From: Anaeromyxobacter sp.
GTDB taxonomy: Bacteria > Myxococcota > Myxococcia > Myxococcales > Anaeromyxobacteraceae
Direction: 5' to 3'
Assembly (NCBI GenBank): GCA_020028115.1
Contig: JAHWYA010000030.1
Location: 1-10,023 of the forward strand
DNA length: 10,023 nt
The position numbers were made by a program, and so were the translations under genes. The notes beneath the pieces were generated by a model. It searched no databases, was not told the origin of the DNA, and saw nothing but the letters and a program-made list of their open reading frames with translations. Positions 1 to 7,166 of the stretch are shown piece by piece (position 1 is the stretch's first letter; every line of letters begins with the position of its first letter).

Positions 1-263
1 ACGGAGGCGTCACCGGCCGAGATCGCGGAGCGCGGCGGCGCCGGGATCGGCGGCATCGCGGCGGCGGCCGGCGTCGCGCCCGTGATGCGCGGACGATCGA
101 GCGGAGGGAGCCCGCCGCCGGCCTTCGTCGCGGCCCCGTCGGCGTGCGGCGAGGTGATGTGGATGACGTTCCCGCACTTGCACTTGATGCGGTACACGCG
201 TCCGGGCGTGGGATCGTCCACGCTCGCGAACCGCTTCCCGCACTGTTCGCAAGTGAACTTCAC
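1..263 (-). CDS. Zinc-ribbon (MJ0042/AgmX N-terminal type) protein, 3' end off window
   Basis: This is the first 87 codons of a minus-strand gene whose remainder lies beyond the left edge. It reads from GTG at 263-261, with GGAGG four bases upstream (269-273). The protein opens MKFTCEQCGKRF and has cysteine pairs C5-x2-C8 and C28-x-C30, forming a small zinc ribbon like the one at the N-terminus of myxobacterial AgmX-type and MJ0042-finger proteins. From about residue 40 it becomes a Pro/Ala/Gly-rich low-complexity linker, as is usual between such a ribbon and later domains. The second knuckle is C-x-C instead of the more common C-x2-C. Zinc binding is inferred from the family; the function of the whole protein cannot be judged from this fragment. 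It is divergent from the helicase gene, and the two presumably share the control region at 264-453. Confidence 0.72.
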   Translation of the reverse strand, partial: MKFTCEQCGKRFASVDDPTPGRVYRIKCKCGNVIHITSPHADGAATKAGGGLPPLDRPRITGATPAAAAMPPIPAPPRSAISAGDAS

Positions 264-306
264 GTCACCTCCGCTGGCCGTCGCACGGCGCTCGTTCGGC
301 CGGGGT

Positions 307-317
307 CCCGGTCCGGG
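307..317. repeat. Small GC palindrome in the divergent intergenic region
   Basis: CCCGG-T-CCGGG is an 11-base perfect inverted repeat in the 190-base gap between the zinc-ribbon gene (minus) and the helicase gene (plus). It could be an operator or simply a consequence of high GC content. I see no convincing -35/-10 pair in this gap. TACAGT at 362-367 resembles a -10 box but has no good -35 partner. Confidence 0.25.
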
Positions 318-440
318 AACCTAAAGGTACCGCGGGACTGCACCTGGGATCGAGTTGCTGCTACAGTCTTAGGCGGTATCGAAGGATGCCGGACGAAGTC
401 GGGTCTGGCGAATGGGCACGGCGGGTGCCTCGGCGGGGTC

Positions 441-446
441 GGGAGG
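441..446 (+). promoter_or_regulatory. Ribosome binding site deciding the helicase start
   Basis: GGGAGG lies seven bases before the ATG at 454. An earlier in-frame ATG at 412 has no comparable site and would add a Gly/Ala/Ser-only stretch of 14 residues. The start at 454 is therefore preferred. Confidence 0.6.
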
Positions 447-453
447 CGGCGGG

Positions 454-3228
454 ATGGGCGGGGTGTTGCAGGTCGTGTCACGCGCGCGGGCCGATCGCCC
501 GAAGCTCTCGGGGTTCCACCAGCGCATCGCCGCCGAGGCGCTCACGGCGCGCGGTGGCGGCGGCGCCTCGCGGCTCACGCCCGCGCTCGCCCACTCCGCC
601 GTCGACCTGAACCCGCACCAGATCGAGGCGGCCGCGTTCGCGCTCGCGTCGCTCCCCACCGGCGGCGCCGTCCTCGCGGACGAGGTCGGGCTCGGCAAGA
701 CCGTCGAGGCGGGGCTCGTCCTCGCGCAGCTCGCCGCCGAGGGGAAGGGGCGCGCGGTCATCCTCGTGCCCGCCTCGCTCCGCGCCCAGTGGCGCGACGA
801 GCTCTCGAGCAAGTTCGGGCTCGACTCGGACGTCGTGGACGGCGACTCGGTGCGCGCCGCGGAGAAGAGCGGCCTGCGGACGAACCCGTTCGACACGGGC
901 GGCATCGTGATCTGCTCGCACCCGTTCGCGGCGATGCGGGCGGCCGAGGTGGAGCGGGTCCCGTGGGACGTCGCCGTCATCGACGAGGCGCACCGCCTGC
1001 GGAACGCGTACCGGCGCGACCACCGCACCGGCCAGGCGCTGCGCAAGGCGCTCCGCAAGTGCCCGAAGCTGCTCCTCACCGCGACGCCGCTGCAGAACGA
1101 CCTCATGGAGCTCCTCGGGCTCGCCGCGTTCATCGACGACGCGCTGCTCGGGACCGAGGAGGCGTTCCGGCTCCAGTACGCGTCGGGCGAGCTCGACGAG
1201 GACAAGGCCGCGGACCTCAAGGCCCGCCTCGCGCCCGTCGTGGTCCGGACCCTGCGCCGGCAGGTGAAGGAGTACGTGAAGTTCACCGCGCGCCGGTCGA
1301 TGGTCGAGGACTTCGCGCCGACCGCGGACGAGCAGTCGCTCTACGACCGGGTCTCCGACTACCTCCGCCGCGAGGACACCCACGCGATCCCGCAGGCGCG
1401 CCGGGCGCTCTTCATCCTCGTCTACCGGAAGATCCTCGCCTCCTCGTCGTTCGCGCTCGCCGCCACGCTCGAGCGGCTCGCGGGCACCCTCGAGCAGAAG
1501 CTCGCCGGCGTCGAGTGCGCCGCGCAGGCGGACCTCGCGCTCGACCTCGACGGGTTCGCCGACGAGGCCGAGGAGCTCTTCGACGACGGCGGTCCTCCCC
1601 GCTCGCGGGCCGGCGCCGCCGCCCGGGCGATGCAGTCCGAGCTCACCGAGCTGCGGGCGTGCGCGCGCCTCGCCCGCACGATCAAGGTGAACGCGAAGGG
1701 CGACGCCCTCGTCCGCGGCCTCGACCGGGCGTTCACGGTCGCCAAGGCCTGCGGCTGGCCCGAGAAGGCCGTCGTCTTCACCGAGTTCCGGCGGACGCAG
1801 GACTACCTGACCCGGCTCCTCGAGGCGAAGGGCTACACGGTGACCTGCCTGTCCGGCGACGTGTCCGGCACGGACAAGCGCCAGGCGCTCGTCGACGAGT
1901 TCCGGAACCGGACCCAGATCCTGCTCATGACCGAGGCGGGCGCGGAGGGGCTGAACCTCCAGTTCTGCAACCTCGTCGTGAACTACGACCTGCCGTGGAA
2001 CCCGCAGCGCGTCGAGCAGCGGATCGGCCGCTGCCACCGCTACGGCCAGCAGCGGGACGTCCTCGTCCTCAACTTCCTCAACCGGCAGAACGCGGCGGAC
2101 GCGCGGCTGTACGAGCTGCTCGCCCAGAAGCTCGCGCTCTTCGACGGCGTCTTCGGCTCGTCGGACGAGATCCTCGGCGCGCTCGGGAGCGGCATCGACT
2201 TCGAGAAGCGGGTCCTCGACATCTACCAGGCGTGCCGGTCCGGCGAGGAGATCGACCAGGCGTTCGCGCGCCTCCGCACCGACCTCGACGGCCGGATCAC
2301 CGCGCGGCTCGCGGCGGCCCGCACCCTCCTCTTCGAGCGCTTCGACGGCGAGGTCCGCTCGAAGCTCCGGATCGCCGAGCAGAAGGCGAAGGACGCGGTC
2401 GCGCGCCGCGAGGCGGAGGAGGACGCGCTCGTCGAGTCGGTCTTCGACGGAGCGGCGGACGGCGTCGCGGAGGTCGCGGACGCCGCGCGCGCTGCGGCGG
2501 AGGCGGGCCCGCGCGGCCGGACGAAGCGCGCGAAGCTCGTGAAGGCCGCGGCCGAGAAGGTCCGCGCGCGCCCGCAGGATGCCGTCTCGTTCCTCGAGGT
2601 CCCGGCGAAGAACCTGCCCGCCTCGCTCGGCGCGGTCGCCGGGCGCGAGGGGTGGTGGTTCGCCTACAAGTTCGCGTTCGACGCGATCGTCTCGGAGGAG
2701 CGGGTCGTCCACCTCGTCCTCTGGTTCGACGGCGAGCGGTTCCGCGCGCTGCCCCAGGAGGACGCGGACCAGTTCGCCGCGCTCCCCGCGCAGGAGGTCC
2801 GGGCGGGACCGCGCGGCGCGACGATCTCGATCGGGCAGGCGCAGGAGGAGGCGCTCCAGGCCCTCCACGCGAGGCTCCTCGGCGACGTCCAGGAGCGGAG
2901 CCAGGCCGCGTTCGACGCCTCCCGCGACCGCTGGGACCGCTCGGTCGAGGACGGGCTCACCTCGCAGCGCAAGGCCGTCGAGGACGCCCGCGCCGCCTGG
3001 ACGAGGGCCCGGGGCGCGCTCCACGACGAGGGCGCGCTCCCGCTGCGCGATCGCCGCGCCCTCCTCGAGCGGGCGGAGCGCGAGTACCGGCGCAAGCTCG
3101 ACGACCTGCGCGCGACCGAGGCGCAGCGGTACGCGGAGAAGGACCGCGCCATCGCCGAGCTCCGCAAGCGCGCGGAGCCGAAGGAGCGCCGCACGCTCGT
3201 CGCGACCGCCTACTGGCGCTGCGGCTGA
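454..3228 (+). CDS. SNF2/RapA-family helicase-like ATPase
   Basis: A 924-residue superfamily 2 ATPase of the SNF2/HepA type, which uses ATP hydrolysis to translocate on double-stranded DNA and remodel bound complexes. All the motor motifs are visible: Walker A DEVGLGKT (76-83), DEAH (177-180), motif III TATPLQN (209-215), motif IV around AVVFTEF (439-445), motif V EAGAEGLNL (from 494) and motif VI QRIGRCHRYGQ (522-532). The C-terminal third (about 620-920) has no recognised domain and is rich in charged heptad-like stretches, probably coiled coil. Walker A sits only 76 residues from the start, so the N-terminal Tudor-like module of E. coli RapA is absent. Candidate roles are RNA polymerase recycling, DNA repair or phage defence (DrmD and ZorD are SNF2 proteins). 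No defence partner gene is visible here, so the role stays open. Family assignment is firm. Confidence 0.93.
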   Translation: MGGVLQVVSRARADRPKLSGFHQRIAAEALTARGGGGASRLTPALAHSAVDLNPHQIEAAAFALASLPTGGAVLADEVGLGKTVEAGLVLAQLAAEGKGRAVILVPASLRAQWRDELSSKFGLDSDVVDGDSVRAAEKSGLRTNPFDTGGIVICSHPFAAMRAAEVERVPWDVAVIDEAHRLRNAYRRDHRTGQALRKALRKCPKLLLTATPLQNDLMELLGLAAFIDDALLGTEEAFRLQYASGELDEDKAADLKARLAPVVVRTLRRQVKEYVKFTARRSMVEDFAPTADEQSLYDRVSDYLRREDTHAIPQARRALFILVYRKILASSSFALAATLERLAGTLEQKLAGVECAAQADLALDLDGFADEAEELFDDGGPPRSRAGAAARAMQSELTELRACARLARTIKVNAKGDALVRGLDRAFTVAKACGWPEKAVVFTEFRRTQDYLTRLLEAKGYTVTCLSGDVSGTDKRQALVDEFRNRTQILLMTEAGAEGLNLQFCNLVVNYDLPWNPQRVEQRIGRCHRYGQQRDVLVLNFLNRQNAADARLYELLAQKLALFDGVFGSSDEILGALGSGIDFEKRVLDIYQACRSGEEIDQAFARLRTDLDGRITARLAAARTLLFERFDGEVRSKLRIAEQKAKDAVARREAEEDALVESVFDGAADGVAEVADAARAAAEAGPRGRTKRAKLVKAAAEKVRARPQDAVSFLEVPAKNLPASLGAVAGREGWWFAYKFAFDAIVSEERVVHLVLWFDGERFRALPQEDADQFAALPAQEVRAGPRGATISIGQAQEEALQALHARLLGDVQERSQAAFDASRDRWDRSVEDGLTSQRKAVEDARAAWTRARGALHDEGALPLRDRRALLERAEREYRRKLDDLRATEAQRYAEKDRAIAELRKRAEPKERRTLVATAYWRCG

Positions 3229-3235
3229 CCGGGGC

Positions 3236-3253
3236 GTCCTGCGAACGCGGGAC
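3236..3253 (+). terminator. Hairpin just after the helicase stop codon
   Basis: GTCCTGC (3236-3242) pairs with GCGGGAC (3247-3253) around a GAAC loop: seven pairs including one G-U, eight bases after the stop codon. There is no T-run after it, so it may be a weak terminator or an mRNA 3'-end stabiliser. The next gene starts about 80 bases further on in the same direction and might still be co-transcribed. Confidence 0.3.
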
Positions 3254-3332
3254 AGCGGCGAGCTCTGACGGGTGGCTCGGCGCCTACCCCCTGCCGCAAC
3301 GGCGAGGGCACCCCTATGGTCGCGGCGAGCCC

Positions 3333-4325
3333 ATGGAACACCGCATCGGCGACGTCCTGATCGAGATGAAGGCGTGCACCCGGCAGGAGCTCCAGGCGGG
3401 GCTCCAGACCCAGTCGATCTTCGGCGGGCGGCTCGGGACGAACCTCCTCGAGCTCGGGATCGTCGAAGAGCGCCAGCTCGCGGCGGCGCTGTCGCGCGTT
3501 CACGGCCTCCCGTGCGTCGGAGACGACGTCGAGCCCGACGCCGACGCGATCGCGGCGCTGTCGCCGGAGCTCGTCGAGCGGTTCGGGGTCGTCCCGCTCC
3601 ACGCCGACGACCGCCACCTGCGCGTCGCGGTGGTCGACCCGCGAAATCTCGCCTCGCTCGACGACCTCGCCTTCGCCACCGGCCGGATCGTCGAGCCGGT
3701 CGTCGCCCCCGAGGCCCGGATCTGGGCGCTCCTGCGGCGGCACTACGGGATCGAGAAGGGGCTCCGCGGCCTCGCGATGGACGACGAGCTCGAGGCCGCT
3801 CCCGGCCGCGAGGCGGCGATCGCGCGGAACGAGGAGGACTCGAACCGGTTCGTCTCGCACGCGGAGGCGCTCCGGCTCATCGAGCTCATGCAGGACCCCG
3901 TGGTCCTCTCGGCGCTGCTCGTCCGCGGCGCAGCGTCGTCGGTGGGGCGCGCGGTGTTCATGAAGTCGCAGCGCGAGCACGCGGTCGCGTGGCTCGGCTC
4001 GGGCCGGCTCCTCGACCGCGACGTCCGCGGAGCGCTCGTCCCGCTCGACGGCTCGAACCCCTTCGGCGCGGCGGCCGAGCTGCGTGCGCCGGTGCTCGCG
4101 CCCGTCGTGCCCTCACCCCAGACGCGGCAGTTCTTCGCGGCGCTGGACGGCCCGCTGCCGATGAACGCCCTCGTCGCGCCGGTGATCCTCCGGGGCCGCG
4201 CGGTCGCGCTGCTCTACGCGGACCTCGGACCGGGCGGGACGCTCCGGGAGGAGGCGGTCGCGCTCCTGGAGCTCACCGCCGCGCTCAACCGCCGGTTCGA
4301 GACGCTCTCGCCGCTCGCGGCCTGA
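3333..4325 (+). CDS. MshEN (GspE N-terminal) domain protein with GAF-like C-terminus
   Basis: A 330-residue protein without signal peptide or Walker motifs. Residues 4-27 and 33-56 form two 24-residue repeats separated by exactly five residues (SIFGG). Both fit the cyclic-di-GMP-binding MshEN signature: R-(L/I)-G at positions 1-3, aliphatics at 6-7, G at 10 (K in the first copy) and Leu at 17 and 21. The closing Gln is present in the first copy and is Val in the second. The rest of the N-terminal half, through about residue 140, matches the T2SS/T4P ATPase N-domain (for example DPRNLASLDDL). Residues about 187-325 look like a GAF fold, ending in a typical strand (RGRAVALLYADLG). The GspE ATPase core is missing, so this is a stand-alone receptor or adaptor, likely for c-di-GMP. 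Start ATG 3333 is chosen because the first repeat begins at residue 4; its ribosome binding site is weak. It is convergent with the next gene, with a 10-base gap. Confidence 0.82.
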   Translation: MEHRIGDVLIEMKACTRQELQAGLQTQSIFGGRLGTNLLELGIVEERQLAAALSRVHGLPCVGDDVEPDADAIAALSPELVERFGVVPLHADDRHLRVAVVDPRNLASLDDLAFATGRIVEPVVAPEARIWALLRRHYGIEKGLRGLAMDDELEAAPGREAAIARNEEDSNRFVSHAEALRLIELMQDPVVLSALLVRGAASSVGRAVFMKSQREHAVAWLGSGRLLDRDVRGALVPLDGSNPFGAAAELRAPVLAPVVPSPQTRQFFAALDGPLPMNALVAPVILRGRAVALLYADLGPGGTLREEAVALLELTAALNRRFETLSPLAA

Positions 4326-4335
4326 GAGCCTCTCC

Positions 4336-5307
4336 TCACTGCTGCCGCGCGGGCCGGACCACGCCGGGCGGGTCGAGCTCGAACCGGATGGGCACCGCCA
4401 CCTTCCCGCCCGCCGGCGCGAGCGGCCCGAGCACCTTCTGCACGCACCCCGCGAGCTCGGGGTCGCCGACCGAGTCCGCCGAGATGGCCGGGCGCGGCCC
4501 GCCGAGGTCGGCCACGAGCACGCCGTCGAGCCCCGGGTCGCGGCGGAGGGCCTCGGCGTAGCAGGCCTCGAGCTCCGCCGCGCGCGCGAGGACGGCCTTC
4601 TTCATCTCCGCCGGCCCGGCGATCGGCTCGCCGACGTCGACGCGCGGCTTCGCGCCCTGCGCCGCGGTGAGGAGCGGCCGGTCGACCGCGGCCCCGCCGC
4701 GCGCGAGCACGGCGTCGCCGTCCGTCCAGCGCCAGGAGACCGGCTCCACCGGGACCGTGAGCTTCTTCCCGCGCGCGCCCATCCCGCAGGTCGCGTCGTC
4801 CGAGAGATCGAACACGAGCGCGAGGGCGAGCGTCCCGCCGCGCTGGGCGTCGATCACGCGCCGCGCGCCGGCGGCGTCGAGCTCGACCGACAGCGACCGC
4901 TCCTCGGTCGGCCACAGCCGCGCCGTCCCATCCGCGATGGGGAGCTGCACCGGCTCGACCAGGGCGAGGCGCCGCTCGGGGCCGTCGTAGGGGGCGAAGG
5001 CGAGCCCCGCGCCGGGGACGATGACCTCGTACCGGCCGGTCACGGCGGCGCCATGCTCGGCGTCCTGCCGCGTCTCGGCCTCGCCGCGCGCGACCGCGTC
5101 ACCCTTCGCCCGGACCCGCTCGGTCGGCTCGAGCGCGCGGCAGAGGCGCGCCACGTCCTCCGCGGTCGCGAGGCGCGTCACGGGACGGTCGGGGCCGGGA
5201 TCGGCGCTGCGGACCACCGGCGCGGTGGACGCGGGACGCGCAGCCGGCTTCCCGGCGGGGGCGGCGGCGAGGAGGAGCGCGGACAGGAAGGGCATCATGG
5301 GCGACAT
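4336..5307 (-). CDS. Exported protein with AgmX/PglI-type (TonB-C-like) C-terminal domain
   Basis: A 323-residue protein with a hydrophobic N-terminal signal (MSPMMPFLSALLLAAAP), so it is probably periplasmic or outer-membrane-facing. The middle (about 30-240) is not recognised. Residues 245-318 match the AgmX/PglI C-terminal domain common in myxobacteria: ELEACYAEALRRDPGLDG, then the stretch around VGDPELAGCV, ending in PIRFEL. The two family cysteines are C249 and C288, which could form a disulfide. ATG 5307 is chosen because GGAGG (5316-5320) lies eight bases before it; a GTG at 5316 overlaps that same GGAGG and so is unlikely. The start lies one base after the stop codon of the lipid kinase gene, so the two are almost certainly one transcript, perhaps translationally coupled. 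Molecular function is unknown; an envelope role is inferred. Confidence 0.8.
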   Translation of the reverse strand: MSPMMPFLSALLLAAAPAGKPAARPASTAPVVRSADPGPDRPVTRLATAEDVARLCRALEPTERVRAKGDAVARGEAETRQDAEHGAAVTGRYEVIVPGAGLAFAPYDGPERRLALVEPVQLPIADGTARLWPTEERSLSVELDAAGARRVIDAQRGGTLALALVFDLSDDATCGMGARGKKLTVPVEPVSWRWTDGDAVLARGGAAVDRPLLTAAQGAKPRVDVGEPIAGPAEMKKAVLARAAELEACYAEALRRDPGLDGVLVADLGGPRPAISADSVGDPELAGCVQKVLGPLAPAGGKVAVPIRFELDPPGVVRPARQQ

Positions 5308-5308
5308 G

Positions 5309-6250
5309 CTAAGCACCTCCGCCCGAGCGGACGCGCAGCGCCCCCGGGAGGATCGTGAACCGTGCGGGGAGCATCCCCGGCTGCTCCCCGTCGACGTCGA
5401 GGAGCACGCGCGCGCCGCCGAGCGGCTCGGCCTCGACGGTGCGGGCCCTCGAGACGCGCGTGTTCGGGAGCGACACGTGGCTCCCGTCGTATAGCATCCG
5501 CCGCTTCGTGACGAAGTCGGCGAGGCCGAGCCCCGACCAGACCACGACGTCGAAGAGGCCGTCGTCGATGCGCGCCCCGGGCGCGACCTGCATGCCCCCG
5601 CCGAAGAAGCGGCCGTTGCACACGGAGAGCGACGTCACCCGGTCCTCCGTCCACGGCCCGCCGTCGGCACGCCACCGCACCGGCTGATCCGACCAGCGGA
5701 GGAGCGCCTTCGCGGAGGCGAGCATGAAGGAGAGCTTCCCGCTCCCGAGCTTGAGGCCCCGGTTCACCTCGTCCGAGACCACCCCGGCGATGCCGCAGCC
5801 GGCGACGTTCGCGAAGTGCCGGACCTGGTGGGTGCCGTCGTTCCCGGTGTACTCGATCCGGCCGAGGTCGCAGACGAGCTCGCGGCCGGCCGCGAGCGAG
5901 CGCGCCGCCCCGTCGAGGTCCGCCGGGAGCCCGAGCGTCCGGCGCAGGTCGCCGCCGGTCCCCCGCGGGATGAAGCCGAACAGCGGGTCGGGATCGCGCG
6001 GGTGCGCCGCCAGGCCGTCGATGACCTCGCTCGCGGTCCCGTCGCCGCCCACCGCGACGACGAGCGCGCCGCCCGCGCGGACCGCGTCCTTCGCGAGCCG
6101 CACGCCGTCGCCGGGGCCGCGGGTGAACGCGCACTCGAACTCCCCCACCACCGCGCGGACCGCGCGCGCGATCCGGTCGAACTGCCGGCCGGTCCGCCCC
6201 GCCGCGCTCCGCGGGTTCACGATGAGATACGGCTTCACCGAGCGGAACAT
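5309..6250 (-). CDS. Diacylglycerol kinase family (YegS/DgkB-like) lipid kinase
   Basis: A 313-residue lipid kinase of the DAGK catalytic-domain family, the usual length for this group; it would transfer the ATP gamma-phosphate to diacylglycerol or a related lipid at the inner face of the membrane. Visible motifs: N-terminal LIVNPRSAAGR (9-19), nucleotide-binding VGGDGT (67-72), FIPRGTGGDLRRTLG (93-107, where many relatives have GTGND), FANVAGCGIAGVV (147-159), the GGGM...DDGLFDVVV block (217-237) and DGEQPG (287-292). ATG 6250 gives a start right at the conserved first strand, although its Shine-Dalgarno is poor. It is first in a two-gene unit with the AgmX-domain gene and is divergent from a PAP2 phosphatase gene. 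The exact lipid substrate (diacylglycerol, undecaprenol or a sphingoid base) cannot be told from the sequence. Confidence 0.9.
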   Translation of the reverse strand: MFRSVKPYLIVNPRSAAGRTGRQFDRIARAVRAVVGEFECAFTRGPGDGVRLAKDAVRAGGALVVAVGGDGTASEVIDGLAAHPRDPDPLFGFIPRGTGGDLRRTLGLPADLDGAARSLAAGRELVCDLGRIEYTGNDGTHQVRHFANVAGCGIAGVVSDEVNRGLKLGSGKLSFMLASAKALLRWSDQPVRWRADGGPWTEDRVTSLSVCNGRFFGGGMQVAPGARIDDGLFDVVVWSGLGLADFVTKRRMLYDGSHVSLPNTRVSRARTVEAEPLGGARVLLDVDGEQPGMLPARFTILPGALRVRSGGGA

Positions 6251-6316
6251 ACCAGCGGCGGAGGTGCGCCGCTCGCGCACACGGTGCGATGCGCCGTGGT
6301 CGAGAGACGTGCTTGG

Positions 6317-6330
6317 TTGATAGCCATCAA
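6317..6330. promoter_or_regulatory. Dyad TTGATAGCCATCAA in the kinase/PAP2 divergent gap
   Basis: A 14-base sequence with 12 of 14 symmetric positions (arms TTGAT/ATCAA, centre AGCC) in the 106-base gap between the divergent lipid kinase and PAP2 phosphatase genes, 26 bases before the PAP2 start. It is unusually AT-rich for its surroundings, so it is a plausible binding site for a dimeric regulator of one or both genes. No clear -35/-10 pair is seen. Confidence 0.4.
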
Positions 6331-6356
6331 GCCCCTGCCGGGTTGGCACCTTCACA

Positions 6357-7148
6357 ATGCCCCGAATGGTACTGCCGGCGCTCCTCGTCGCGCGGTTGCT
6401 GGTCTGCGCGGTCGCCCTGCTGGCCTTCTCGTCCGCGCGCGCCGAGGTGGGGCGCCTCCGGGTGGATCTCAAGCGCGACGCCTCGCTCGCGGCGGGCGCC
6501 GTCGTCCTCGCGGGCGCGCTCTCGACCTCGTACACGGCGCCGGGGCACTGCCGCTTCTGCGGGTCGGGCCACTTCGACGCCGCCGCGCGCGACCGGCTGC
6601 TGTGGAGCGATCCCGGGTCGGCCCGCCTCGTCTCCGACGTCCTCGCGAGCGGCGTCATCCCCGCGGCGGCGCTCCTCAACTCGGCGCTCTCCGCGCGCGC
6701 GGGCGGCGAGCCCTCCGCGTTCTGGGAGGACGCGGTCGTGCTCGCCCAGGTGGTCGCGCTCAACTGCGACCTCAACACCGCGGCCAAGAACGCCACCGCG
6801 CGCCGGCGCCCGTCCGCCGGCCTCCAGGCGACCGGCGCCGCGAACAAGAGCTTCTTCTCGGGCCACACCTCGTTCGCGTTCTCGCTCGCGACCGCCGCGG
6901 GCACGGTGAGCACGATGCGCGGGTACCGCAGCGCGCCGTGGGTGTGGGCGGGCGGGATGCTCCTCGCGAGCGGGGTCGGTTACCTGCGCGTCGCCGGGGA
7001 CGCTCACTGGGCGACCGACGTCGTCACCGGCGCCGCGGTTGGCGGGCTCATCGGCTTCACCGTGCCGTGGCTCTTCCACCGCGTCGGCGGTCCCGGCCGG
7101 AGCATCGACGTCGTGCCCGCCCCCGGCGGCGTCGGCGTCGTATTCTAG
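6357..7148 (+). CDS. PAP2-family membrane-associated phosphatase
   Basis: A 263-residue PAP2 superfamily protein (type 2 phosphatidic acid phosphatase/haloperoxidase fold), expected to remove phosphate from a lipid phosphate or pyrophosphate at the periplasmic face of the membrane. It has an N-terminal signal/anchor (about 5-28). The three catalytic motifs are complete: K144-x6-R151-P152, S168-G169-H170 (FFSGH, Phe/Ser in place of the usual Pro-Ser), and R211-x5-H217-x3-D221. H217 is the expected nucleophile, H170 the proton donor and D221 its partner. Hydrophobic segments surround these motifs (about 195-210 and 222-240). ATG 6357 and ATG 6366 are both possible starts; neither has a strong ribosome binding site. 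Placement next to a lipid kinase suggests the two act on related lipids, which is inference. It is convergent with the second PAP2-like gene. Confidence 0.88.
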   Translation: MPRMVLPALLVARLLVCAVALLAFSSARAEVGRLRVDLKRDASLAAGAVVLAGALSTSYTAPGHCRFCGSGHFDAAARDRLLWSDPGSARLVSDVLASGVIPAAALLNSALSARAGGEPSAFWEDAVVLAQVVALNCDLNTAAKNATARRRPSAGLQATGAANKSFFSGHTSFAFSLATAAGTVSTMRGYRSAPWVWAGGMLLASGVGYLRVAGDAHWATDVVTGAAVGGLIGFTVPWLFHRVGGPGRSIDVVPAPGGVGVVF

Positions 7149-7166
7149 AGCAGGCGCCGCAGCCGC

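Noticed and set aside
478..3024. An 848-residue open frame antisense to the helicase
   Set aside because: Its Arg/Leu/Glu/Val-rich composition mirrors the helicase codons, there are no recognisable motifs, and the sense gene has complete SNF2 motifs.
454..3228. The SNF2 protein as DISARM DrmD or Zorya ZorD
   Set aside because: No DrmA/B/C, methyltransferase or ZorA/B/C gene is in the window, and the motor motifs alone cannot separate these from other SNF2 proteins.
144..4325. A 4.2-kb plus-strand open frame that would encode one 1393-residue protein
   Set aside because: Only its last part (from 3333) is real. The stretch over the helicase gene is Arg/Ala/Pro-rich out-of-frame translation, an effect of very high GC that removes stop codons.
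6344..6360. Possible sigma-54 promoter (TTGGCAC...ATGC) before the PAP2 gene
   Set aside because: The distance between GG and GC is 12 bases instead of the required 10, and it would overlap the start codon.
6251..6913. N-terminal extension of the lipid kinase to 6913
   Set aside because: It lies antisense to the PAP2 gene and is Ser/Arg/Ala-rich with no domain; the DAGK fold starts at the ATG at 6250.
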